A stretch of 64,000 bases of DNA from positions 48,279,705-48,343,704 of the forward strand of contig CM055315.2 of NCBI GenBank assembly GCA_029255685.2, in the 5' to 3' direction. Of the stretch, positions 44,349 through 57,555 are shown piece by piece (within the stretch, counting starts at the first letter, position 1; each line of letters starts with the position of its first letter). The position numbers and the translations under genes are program-made. The notes under the pieces were generated by a model. It was not told the DNA's origin and made no database searches. It saw nothing but the letters and a program-made list of their open reading frames with translations. The stretch comes from Silene conica. Lineage: Eukaryota; Streptophyta; Magnoliopsida; Caryophyllales; Caryophyllaceae.

Positions 44349-47347
44349 CTAAAAAGGGTCAAAGTAAGAAACTTCAACCTTACCGATAAATTCGTTCTCT
44401 CCGCGGAAGTGCTTCACATACTGACCATTGACTTTGAACCTCTCACCGGATGAGGTTTCTAATTCTATTGACCCAAATTTTGAGACAGCTGTGATGGTGT
44501 AGGGTCCGCTCCACCTGGATTTCAGCTTACCAGGAAAAAGACGAATACGAGCATTAAAAAGCAACACCCTATCACCTACCTGAAAATCACGCCTAATGAT
44601 TCTCTTGTCATGTCAGCGCTTTGTTTTCTCTTTGTAAATCCTGGCATTGTCATAGGCTAACAACCTGAATTCTTCTAACTCATTGAGCTGCAACAAACGT
44701 TTCTCACGGGAAAGATTAGGGTCTAAATTAAGATCACATATAGCCCACTAAGACTTACGTTCTAACTTAAGATCACAAACGTTTCTCTTTGTAAACCCCT
44801 ACGATGTTGGACACCGAATTTATTTAACAAGTCACCTAAGCGTTTCTCCTTAAAATGCATACCTCTATCACTTATGACAACCCTAGGGACACCAAAACGC
44901 GGAAATATGATTTTTTTAAACATCTAAATAACTGCCTTTGCATCACAATGGGGAGTAGCAATAGCTTCTACCCACTTAGAAACATAATCAACAGCTACAA
45001 GAATATACCTGTTACCTTGACTACTGGGAAAAGGTCCTTGATAATCAATGCCCCAGACATCAAAAATCTCTACCTCTAAAATACCAACCTGCGGCATCTC
45101 ATGTCTTTTTGAGACATTCCCAGTTCTTTGACAGGCATCACAGCTACCTACAAAATTCCTACAGTCATCATGCAAAGTAGGCCAATAAAAACCAGACTGT
45201 AATACCTTGGCCACGGTCCTAGATGGACCGTGGTGACCACCATATGCAGAAGAGTGACATGCTTCCAGAATGTCCTTCACCTCCCATTGGGGGACGCATC
45301 TCCGGATGAGTCCATCTCCGCATTCCTTGAAAACATAAGGGTCATCCCAAAAATATTGTTTTGCATCAAACATAAATCTCTTCTTTTGTTGCCATGACAA
45401 CTCAGGAGGGATTTTACCTGTGACAGCAAAGTTAGCAAAATCAGCATACCAAGGAGCGGGATAAGAACCTGAACTATTAATGATAAATAAACTTTCATCA
45501 GGAAATGAATCATCAATAGGTAAAGAATCTTCCCCATCAGTCAGCTGCAGGCGAGATAGGTGGTCAGCTACCACGTTTTCCGCGCCTTTCTTGTCCCTAA
45601 TCTCAATATCAAACTCTTGGAGAAGGAGTATCCACCTTAAAAGCCTTGGCTTTGAATCCTTCTTCTGAAAAATACCTTTCAAAGCTGCATGGTCAGTGTA
45701 AACAATTACCTTATTACCTACTAAATAGGACCTGAATTTTTCTAAGGCAAAGATCACAGCTAGCATCTCCTTCTCGGTGGTGAAATAGTTGACTTGAGTC
45801 TCATCTAGGGTGCGGCTCGCATAGTATATAGCATTAAGAGCCCTGTTCTTCCTTTGACCTAGCACAGCACCTACAGCGTAGTCACTAGCATCGCACATGA
45901 TCTCGAATGGGAGATCCCAATCTGGTGGCCGAATGATTGGTGCTGAGATAAAAGCTTCCTTCAACCTGTTAAAAGCTGAAAGGCACTCATCAGTAAAATT
46001 AAAGACATCATCTTTAAGGAGCAATTGTGTAAGTGGTTTAGCAATTTTCGAAAAGTCCTTAATGAAACGCCTGTAGAAACCTGCGTGTCCTAAGAAACTT
46101 CTCACCCCCTTAACGTTAACAGGAGGGGGTAATTGCTCAATCACCTGCACTTTTGCCTTATCTACATGTATACCTTTATCAGAAATTAGATGCCCTAACA
46201 CTACCCCTTCGGTAACCATAAACTGACACTTTTCCCAGTTTAAGACAAGGTTTACATAAATACATCGCTGCAAGACTTTATCAAGATTAGCTAAGCATTG
46301 ATCAAAAGCATTACCATAAACAGAGAAATCATCCATAAATACCTCCATAATGTTTTCTATAAGGTCAGAAAAGATACCCATCATACACCTTTGAAAGGTA
46401 GCAGGAGCATTGCATAACCCAAAAGGCATCCTGCGATAAGCAAAAACACCCTGTGGACAAGTAAAAGTAGTCTTACTCTGATCATCAAGATGGATGGGAA
46501 TCTGGAAAAAACCTGAATAACCATCTAGAAAACAGAAGAATTTATTAGAAGCCAGTCTTTCAGTCATTTGGTCAACAAAAGGAAGGGGGAAATGGTCTTT
46601 CTTGGTGGCGGCATTTAACTGTCTATAATCAATGCACATCCGTCACCCAGTTACAACTCTAGTGGGTATTAACTCATTCTTGTCATTTTTAACCACTGTG
46701 GTTCCTCCTTTCTTAGGAACCACCTGAACTGGGCTAACCCACTTGGAGTTGCCAACTGAATAGATAATACCTGCATCAAGAAGTTTCATTACCTCAGCCA
46801 TAACCACATCCTGCATCTTAGGATTCAACTTACGCTGTCCTTGTCTATAAGGCTTATGCCCTTCCTCTAACTCTATTCTGTGCATGCAAACATCAGGGCT
46901 TATGCCCTTAATATCATCCAAAGAATAACCTAAAGCTTTCCTATTCTTTTTGAGAACAATCATTAAGGCAGAAAGTTGGTCAGGATCAAGTTTAGAACTA
47001 ACAATTGCAGGGTACTGTTCAGTATCATCTAAGAAAAAATACTTAAGATTAGGAGGAAGTGGCTTACGCTCTGGTATCTTTACCTCAACGGCCTGAACAT
47101 AATCAGTACTAATAGAATAGCACATGTTTACCAGATTTGCGTTAGCCAAGCTTATGAGCTTCTCATTCTCTTCCTCAGTAAACTCATACTCCTCCATCTC
47201 TGCTTCTATCACCTCCAGCTCTTCAACATCCTCAGCTGGATTACCTGTACACTTATCCAAAACTGTCAGATCATCTAAGGGATCCTTGGTCAAGGATTCC
47301 CTCCAATTAAGGATAACATTCCTGTCTATAATATCAATGGAGAACAA
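44349..47347 (-). pseudogene. Athila pol: RT, RNase H, integrase, decayed
   Basis: 47347-46643 holds the region between protease and RT. It ends in a TGA (46640-46642) just before the RT motif CIDYRQLN, at a site where relatives have Trp. 46639-44924 holds RT (FMDDF catalytic motif), RNase H ([14 protein letters not shown]) and the integrase zinc domain and first catalytic Asp (WGIDYQG). A stop at about 44924-44926 follows, then frames near 44780-44900 hold the second Asp region. The segment that should carry the catalytic Glu is missing, and 44567-44349 encodes the integrase C-terminus. A frame change also separates it from gag-protease near 47330. Confidence 0.9.
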
Positions 47348-49314
47348 GTATTATCAGTAGGAATAGTTGCCTTATGGGCAAGACTAAACTCGATAGTGTC
47401 ATCTCCAACCTCTAAAGTAATGATCCCGCGTTTGACATCTATTACAGCCCCAGCCGTGTGTAAAAATGGTCTACCTAAAATAATAGGTATTTGACTATCC
47501 TCAGCAATGTCTAAAACAACGAAATCAACAGGAATAAAGAACTTTCCCACTCTAACTGGGACATCCTCCAAGACCCCTAATGGTCTTTGGGTTGATCTAT
47601 CAGCCATCTGTAGGGTGATATTGGTGACTTTAAGTCTACCTAAATTAAGTCTTTCACATACAGAATAAGGCATAACACTGACACTAGCCCCTAGATCACA
47701 AAGGGCTTTCCCTATAATGTGATTACCTATGGTACAAGGGATAGAAAAACTACCTGGGTCTTTTAACTTGGGTGCTATATTATTTTGTGAAAGAACATAA
47801 CATTCTTCCACAAAAGCAATAGCACCGTCGTCCTGAAAATTCCTCTTACGACTCAAAATATATTTCATGAATTTAGCATAAGAGGGTACCTGGGTAATTA
47901 AATCAGTAAAAGGGATGGTTACCTCAAGATTCTTCACCATCTCCAAAAACTTACCGAACTTCCGATCCTCTTTTGAATTTTTCAGTCTTTCGGGATAAGG
48001 AACGGTGACATTAGCCATAGGATCAACGACCTTTGGCTTTTTCAGCTGCAATATCTCGGTGAGGCCTTGAATGAGGGATGAATCCAGCGATTCGGGAGTT
48101 AAATCTGCATTTTGCTCAGGAACACTGGTCGGTCGACCTGGCGTAGAGGTCGGTCGACCAGACTCTGTATCATCGGAATTTTTTTGTTTTCCAGAAATTG
48201 ATCTCACGTCAGGAATCGAGGTCGGTCGACCTACAGTAGGGGTCGGTCGACCTCCTGACCTGTTGACGGGATCAGTTTCTTTGTTTTGAACTTCAGTAGA
48301 ATTATCCTTTTGGGCTGGTCCTTCAGAAGCACGACCACTCCTAAGATTTATGGCATTTAACGTCTCTGTGGGTCCTTCACAACTAGCTGGGGAGCTAGTT
48401 GTTTGGTTGGCTATGTTTTTCAATTGTTCTTCAAAAGCCTTCGTGGAAGCAATTTGAGTCTTTCCCATCTCTATAACCTGTTTTGTTAGGACACGAACAA
48501 GCTCTCTCAATTCCACAATTTCACCCGTGTTGTCAACCGTAGTAACTAGGTTCGCGCTTTCAAGCTTCAGCTGGGTTGCCTCGAGCTTTTCAAAACGGGC
48601 TTCAACGGTTGTCTCAAGAGCCATCACTCTATTCATCTCCACATTCAGCCTTCGCGAATTCCCACGTGAACTCTTAAAGGCAGCCCTATGCACCGCCATG
48701 TCTTCAATGGTTTCCCAACCCTTCATATGGTTGGTGTTGTTCAGGAATCTCCCATTGGCGGCCGCATCAAGAATTACCTTGTAATCATCGTAAAGGGTGT
48801 TGTAAAATTGGTTACATAAGTACCATTGTTGAAAGTTATGGTGAGGGATAGAACGGACCAAATCCTTGAACCGATCCCATGCTTCACAAAATCCTTCATC
48901 TGGCCCTTGTTGAAAGTTAGTGATTTGGCTTCTCAAGTCATCGGCCTTTGCAAGGGGAAAGTATTTCCTATAAAAAGCCAATGCCAAGGAAGTCCAATCC
49001 GTAACCTTCTCAGCTGCCCTATCAAGGTAACGGTACCAATCTCGCGCGGCATCTTTTAATGAATACAGGAACATCATTGCCAGCACCTCATCCCGAGTCA
49101 CCCCGGCAGGTATGCGTATGGAACAGCAATAATCCGTGAATGTCGTAACATGCTTCAACGGATCCTCGTTGGGTAGACCAGAAAACTGACTCCGTTCCAC
49201 CAGAATGATGTTATTCGGGTGGAGCTCAAAGGAACCAGTGGTAGGAGTAGGCAAGGTGAATCCTTTTGGTAAATCTTGAGCCTTTGGCAGTAGGTGGTCA
49301 AAAATAGAATCCAT
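47326..49314 (-). CDS. Athila gag-protease polyprotein
   Basis: An intact frame of 662 codons starts at the first ATG after the PBS and leader. Residues about 60-190 form the retrotransposon gag capsid region (DWYRYLDRA, YFPLAKADDL). Residues about 215-290 look coiled-coil-like (VEARFEKLEATQLKLE). An INLRSG motif lies near residue 323. Residues 354-396 contain two copies of a GRPTxxxGRPTS repeat encoded by box pairs 48220/48241 and 48127/48148. The aspartic protease active site is DLGAS at about residue 540, the Athila-type variant of DTG/DSG. No CCHC knuckle is visible, unlike the gag at 1-1542. Confidence 0.9.
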   Translation of the reverse strand: MDSIFDHLLPKAQDLPKGFTLPTPTTGSFELHPNNIILVERSQFSGLPNEDPLKHVTTFTDYCCSIRIPAGVTRDEVLAMMFLYSLKDAARDWYRYLDRAAEKVTDWTSLALAFYRKYFPLAKADDLRSQITNFQQGPDEGFCEAWDRFKDLVRSIPHHNFQQWYLCNQFYNTLYDDYKVILDAAANGRFLNNTNHMKGWETIEDMAVHRAAFKSSRGNSRRLNVEMNRVMALETTVEARFEKLEATQLKLESANLVTTVDNTGEIVELRELVRVLTKQVIEMGKTQIASTKAFEEQLKNIANQTTSSPASCEGPTETLNAINLRSGRASEGPAQKDNSTEVQNKETDPVNRSGGRPTPTVGRPTSIPDVRSISGKQKNSDDTESGRPTSTPGRPTSVPEQNADLTPESLDSSLIQGLTEILQLKKPKVVDPMANVTVPYPERLKNSKEDRKFGKFLEMVKNLEVTIPFTDLITQVPSYAKFMKYILSRKRNFQDDGAIAFVEECYVLSQNNIAPKLKDPGSFSIPCTIGNHIIGKALCDLGASVSVMPYSVCERLNLGRLKVTNITLQMADRSTQRPLGVLEDVPVRVGKFFIPVDFVVLDIAEDSQIPIILGRPFLHTAGAVIDVKRGIITLEVGDDTIEFSLAHKATIPTDNTCSPLIL

Positions 49315-49472
49315 GTCTAAACAAGAGAGTACTCAAGCCTTCCTCTCAAAAACCTGTCTTCTAGTATGCAGAAAATAACACTAGAGGAAAAGTTAAGTAA
49401 CGGTCTTAAGGAACCTAAGTTCCTTAAGACAAGAAAAATAAACTAAAAACTAGCAAACAAAATTATACCGTC

Positions 49473-49490
49473 TCCCCGGCAACGGCGCCA
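49473..49490 (-). other. Primer-binding site of Athila, Asp-tRNA type
   Basis: Same 18-mer as at 1648-1665 and 9910-9927, 5 nt from the LTR at 49496. Confidence 0.9.
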
Positions 49491-49495
49491 AAATT

Positions 49496-49822
49496 TGACA
49501 CCCGTCGTTGAGGGGTGCCAAAGATAAGATTTATAAAACCTCAGCTTAAACTAGACAGGATAAGTCAAGGGTCGAACCACAGGGAGACAAGGTTATTTAT
49601 GTTTGCGAACTTAAAGTCTATTGCAAGTAACCGAAAAGGGGGGGGGGGGTTGATTTGAGATTTTAACTAACAACTAAAAGAGCAAATAAACAAGAGAATT
49701 AAGAAAAGATAAAAAAGGAGATTAGGAACTTTGGTTCCCCATGGTCAAAACAAGTCAATGAAAGGTAAAATAATCAAATAACACAATCCCAAGGAACAAA
49801 GAATAAACCTTTAGGTCAATAT
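49496..49822 (-). repeat. 5' LTR of Athila, truncated
   Basis: Matches 38755-39079 with few differences, including a longer run of G (about 12) near 49638. It stops at caatatt, where the next LTR begins. Confidence 0.88.
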
Positions 49823-50205
49823 TGTAACACCCCCATTTATTTAAGGGCCTGTACTAGGACTCCCTAGATAAATAAAGGTGTTACCATCTCGTTTTCCCGA
49901 GGTAGTAGACACAAAGGGAAGATAAACAGTACTTTAATTAAAACTAAACTCATAACTTGTTCTTACAACGTTATCCGAAAGTCTCAACAAAATAAATAAA
50001 GTACAACTCATGCTAAACTGACTAAGGTGACCTAGACTCTAGTCTGGTCCGGATCCAAGCTCTTTCTCCCATAGCTCCCCCTTAGTCTCAGCCACCTGTC
50101 AATCTGCTCCCCAATAATTTGGTTCATCATAGGTGATCACGAACACACAGGGTCAACCACGAGGTTGAGTAGGGAAAAAGAAATAAATACAACAACAATA
50201 TAATA

Positions 50206-50340
50206 AACTCCGCACCGATCCAACGCCAAATAAACTCCGCACCGATCCAACGCCATATATACTCTGCACCGATCCAACACCATATATACTCCGGACCGAT
50301 CCAACACCAAATATATACTCCGCAACGATCCAACACCGTA
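50206..50340. repeat. 27-bp minisatellite
   Basis: About five units of the ctccgcaccgatccaac type with 27-30 bp spacing. Homologous to 5414-5578. Confidence 0.85.
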
Positions 50341-50820
50341 TCACAAGACCCAATATATATTCACATCGTAACAATATCTCCGAATGATATAGGTAGCACA
50401 ATATAACGATCACATGATATTATAACATAAACATGCTTATTACCACATAAGAACAATTTACACATTATTATAAACCAGTATCTTCCCGTACCTGAATTAG
50501 CAGGAACACAGACAAATCCGAGGCATGTTAAAAATGTTCCACGTGAAACTCGCTACCTAAACAGATATACACAACGAATTAACAATCTTCCCGAACCCCT
50601 TAACGATCATACTTACTATAAATAGAAACTTACATAAGTGGAAAGTTTCTATAAATAGAAACTTTCCCAATATAGCAACTTCCCAAACTAGAAACTCCCA
50701 TGACTTAACTAATTCCCGACTCGCATATTTAAATAACACGACCCGAAACCGTAAGAAAATAATAAACACTAATCACCCATCAAATAGCAATACTAAATTA
50801 ATATTAACAATATTATTAAG

Positions 50821-53469
<2,649 letters not shown>

Positions 53470-53774
53470 CAAACACACACACCCAAACACCCAAACCCGA
53501 CTCACGGGTTGACAACCCTCAACAACCCTATCAAGACACGCCGCAGCCACCAACCCCCACCAGTCCGTGAACCCCAGCGCTACCACCTACCACCACGACC
53601 ACCAGCAGGCCCTCGACCACTACCGTCGTGGTGAACCAGTGCCCAAAAACAGCCTGGTTCATCTCGCCCTTCACCAGACCCGCCTGAACAAGACCCTATC
53701 GACAACCAGGCAGGCGCCAGAACCACCGTACCCCGACACCACAACTACCTCCTGACTCCAAACCTTCCGACCGT

Positions 53775-53821
53775 GGTGGTACCACCGCACCGACCTCCCC
53801 CTAGTCATTGGTGGTACCACC
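53775..53821 (-). other. Conserved 47-bp LTR hairpin
   Basis: Arms 53775-53786 and 53810-53821 pair perfectly over 12 bp, each also self-complementary (GGTGGTACCACC). The loop core is GACTAGGGGGAGGTC on the element strand. Confidence 0.65.
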
Positions 53822-54835
53822 CCCTAACCACCCTGTCGACACCCAGAACGCAGGAAACCAACATACTCCGTTCCCTGTTCTCCTTTCGCACTCACCACAG
53901 AAACCACCCTTCGACACCTACCCGACCACCACAACAACCACCAGACCATTCCCTGACTCCCCCCTTGACCTACACAACCACCCACGACCCTCCTATTGAC
54001 ATCAAACAGAGACGGGTTACAAACAACATAAGTACATACATTCGACACCTCTACCAACCCCACCTTTTCAGACGCCTGTACGACGGTCATGGGTGGTCAG
54101 AGACGACATACAGAGGTGCATACCTGACCACCACACGTCACTTATAAAAGTCATGTAATTATCAGTACCATTCATAAACTAAAACAATTGTAAAAGTGTC
54201 ACGAATACAGCGCAGACAACACAAATTGATCACGGTGGTGAACATACCAGAAAGCTAGCCAAATCGACCCACCGTGCGCCACCTCACGACCACCGTTCAC
54301 TGACTCTTTCCCTTCTCTGACGTGACGGCTAGGGTTTTGTGTGAACAGATATGAGATAGGGTAGGGTTTAGTATATGAAATATGTATCTACATATGACGG
54401 TAGCTGAAGGTTATAGGAGATGTGAATCTTAGGGTTTTGTTGATGATTAGGGTAAAACGAAATGGGCTGCCGTGAGGGTATTGGCACGCCAAACGAGGCC
54501 CAAGCCTCACTAGTCTAGAGGTTCCATGATCAAACCCCACGGTCGACACACACCAAACTCCCTCAAACTTCGTTCAACCATTATACACACACAAGTATTA
54601 AGCTATTTAAAGTCGTAAAAAGAACAACTATCAAAAGGAAATAGCGTAGTTAACGATTCGAGATAATCGGGGTATTGCAGTCTTCCCCCCTTAAATTGAA
54701 CTTCGTCCCGAAGTTCGTCCTCACTAGGTGTCAAAACACTAACCCAACGAACTTGGAACCCAAGACATCACAAAAACTTTCACAAAACTTACTTAAATCG
54801 CAGAATGTCACAGTAATGAACCCACAAGCTATAAA

Positions 54836-56394
54836 GGTGCCATGACCAGTTCTGACTCAAAGCTATGGCTAGAAGCCATGCAATCCGAGATGGACTCCAT
54901 GTATGAGAACAACGTGTGCGATCATGTGGACCTACCTGCAAGGTACGTCCCCTTCAATGCAAATGGCTTTACAAGATAAAGCATGCCGTGGAAGGAAAAC
55001 AATATATCCACAAGGCACGACTAGTTCCTAAAGGTTTCACCCAAGTGCCAGGCTTGCACTATGATGAGATCTTTGCACCCGTAGTCATGCTACGTTCCAT
55101 TCGGATTATCTTAGCGATCGCCGCATTTCACGATTATGAAATCTGGCAAATGGACGTTAAAACCGCCTTCTTAAACGGTTATTTGGAGGAAGAGTTGTAC
55201 ATGGTACAACCCGAGGGTTTTATTGATCCAGAAAATCCTAAGAAAGTTTCCAAGCTTAAGCGTTCCATCTATGGACTTAAGCAAGCATCACGGAGTTGGA
55301 ATCATCGCTTCGACCAAGTGATAAAATAGAATGGGTTCATTCGATCAGTCGAGCAATCATGTCTCTATATCAAGTCGAGTGGGAGCAAGATTGTCTTCCT
55401 AGTACTGTATGTCGACGACATACTCTTGATTGGGAATGACATACCTCTCCTTTCTTCGGTTAAAGCATGGTTGAAAAACCATTTCCAGATGAAAGATCTG
55501 GGAGAAGCACAAAGAATTGTGGGCATCCGTATCTACAGGGATAGATCACGACGGATGTTGTCTCTCAGTCAGGAGTCATACATAGATAAGATTCTAGAGA
55601 GATTCAGCATGACGAACTCCAAGAAAGGGTTCCTTCCTATGACTACTGGGCTTCACTTGAGCAAGACTCAAGAAGCTAAGACATTGGAAGAGAAAGAGCG
55701 CATGAGTCGCGTTCCTTATGCTTCGGCTATAGGATCGATCATGTATGCCATGATATGCACACGTCCAGACGTTGCATATGCATTGAGTATGACAAGTCGA
55801 TTTCAAGCTCATCCAGGTGAACAACACTGGATGGCCGTGAAAAACATTCTTAAGTACCTACGGAGGACTAAAGATTGGGGATTGACTTACGAGGGCGACT
55901 CAACGCTCTGCGCCACAGGTTACGCAGATGCTAGCTTCCAAACGGATCGAGACGACTCGAAATCTCAGTCTGGATTCGTTTTTACTCTTAATGGCGCTGC
56001 TGTCAGCTGGAAAAGTTCTAAATAGAGTGTTACACTTGATTCTACTACTGAGTCCGAGTACTATGCCGCCTCGGAAGCAGCTAAGGAAGCGATATGGATG
56101 CGTCAATTCTTACAAGGACTCTCAGTAGTGCCTAGTTCGAATGACCCATTCACCGTTTATTGTGACAATAAAGGTGCCATCTTCCAAGCTAAGGAGCATT
56201 AGTCTAGCAACAAGGCTAGACATGTACAACGGAAAACTCATCTAATCAGAGATTACGTGGAACAAAAGGAGATTTTCATTGATAAGATCGCTACGGATGA
56301 CAACATAGCTGATCCTCTCACTAAAGCATTACCACGTGATAAGCATGAAGGGCACATTCATTCCATGGGAATTAGATGTGTTCCTAAGTTGTAG
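54836..56394 (+). pseudogene. Ty1/copia pol fragment: RT and RNase H, decayed
   Basis: Starts in the region upstream of RT (LWLEAMQSEMDSM), then RT (ARLVPKGFTQ, QMDVKTAFLNG, SIYGLKQASR, catalytic YVDD near 55410) and RNase H (GYADASFQTD, KHEGHIHSMGIR), ending at TAG 56392-56394. There is a frame change near 54930-54960, and in-frame stops at about 55327, 56023 and 56200. All three are TAG. Integrase, protease and gag are absent. The sequence to its right (58864-59667) resembles the TR-GAG 3' region, so this may be a relative of TR-GAG's autonomous partner. Confidence 0.9.
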
Positions 56395-57235
56395 TACTCT
56401 TTTATGAATTCACGTAATAATTTGTTTTCTCGTGTACTCTATTCAACCTCATCTATGTAAAAGTATATAAGAAGAACCACTACACATAAACTAGACACGT
56501 GTCGCTCTCACATTAAAAAATTTCCCGCCAAGTCCCCATGATGTAAAATCGATTTTGGAAAATCTTGGAAAAAATATTCTCGATGATTAATGTATACAAA
56601 ATATGGAATATTTAACCTGTCCATGCAATATTTAATAAATTTACACACTTTCTTAAATTCTTATGCATATCCGTGCAAAAATATATTCTATATAAATTTA
56701 GAAGTTTTTAGACTATAAAAATGTTCTATATAAATCCGTACAAAAATATTCTATAAAAATTATTTTATATATTTTTAAATTTAGACACTTCTTGGAAAAA
56801 ATATTCAATGAGATTCTTAAACCAAATATTTACTAATTGCCAAATTATCTTTTCACTCAGAGATTTTTTAACAAAAAATATGTCTCACATGCCTGTTAAA
56901 ATGAGATCAGAGGGGTCATCTTTCCAAACCCGAATACCAAATATTACCCAACCAGTTACAGTAAGTGGGAATATTTTTACGTATGAAATATAAAAATTCA
57001 ATTAATTCAATGAGATATTATTCTATCAAAAGTTACAAAATATAGACTATTACACAAGATATTATTCAAAGATATGTGAAATTATACATGATATTAAAAC
57101 TGTACCACACCTGCTACAAGATAACTAGATAATAAGAGTGGTGTATACGGATATTCAAAGAGTAATAATCTTAACAATGAATTCAATTATGTGAAATGAT
57201 ACAAGATATTATGCCCCAAAAATTGCTTATTACAC

Positions 57236-57340
57236 AAGATGTAAAAGAGAAACCGCTAGACACGCGTCAGTTTCACAATCACTATTGCATTAGTTTTTTC
57301 CCGCCTAAGTTTGATCTATAATATAGGCATATTTTCAACA
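57236..57340 (+). repeat. Second Helitron-5'-like segment
   Basis: gatgtaaaagagaaaccgct, agacacgcgtca and ttcccgcc repeat the order of motifs seen at 56455-56530. It suggests a nested Helitron or a tandem 5' end. Confidence 0.45.
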
Positions 57341-57477
57341 TTTTTTTTACATAAATATTGTCTATCAATATGAACTCAATGATGGATTGTTTATAATTAT
57401 TAGCCAAAAATAATAATCTGATATAATGAAAGGCTTATAAGCAGCCTAATTTATTACACTATTTATCGTAGTACAAC

Positions 57478-57555
57478 AACAGAGCCTTAGTCCCAAAATG
57501 AAATTTTGGGGTCGGCTAACATGAATAATCATTGGGAACCGTCATGAGCAAACTC
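57478..57555 (+). repeat. SINE-tail-like fragment
   Basis: gtcccaaaatgaaattttgg followed by ggtcggctaacatgaa resembles a plant SINE 3' segment (Au-like). Identification is from memory and tentative. Confidence 0.4.

Larger units (their letters stand above)
39654..48252 (-). repeat. Eleven pairs of 12-bp boxes in the Athila element
   Basis: Pairs start at 39654/39675, 39726/39747, 40702/40723, 43329/43350, 43400/43421, 43475/43496, 43546/43567, 44054/44074, 44152/44173, 48127/48148 and 48220/48241. Ten offsets are 21 bp and one is 20. Boxes read GGTCGGTCGACC, GGTCGGCCGACC or GGTCGACCGACC, with rare mismatches. The intervening 9 bp differ in every pair. Confidence 0.9.
38755..49822 (-). mobile_element. 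Athila element (Ty3/gypsy), nearly complete
   Basis: Read leftwards: truncated 5' LTR (49822-49496), Asp-type PBS (49490-49473), gag-protease, decayed pol, 1.1 kb spacer with box pairs, env-position ORF, PPT-like region and 3' LTR (40020-38755). The 327 bp of 5' LTR present match the start of the 3' LTR (plus-strand order) with only a few differences. The right end is interrupted at 49822 by an LTR of another family. Confidence 0.92.
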
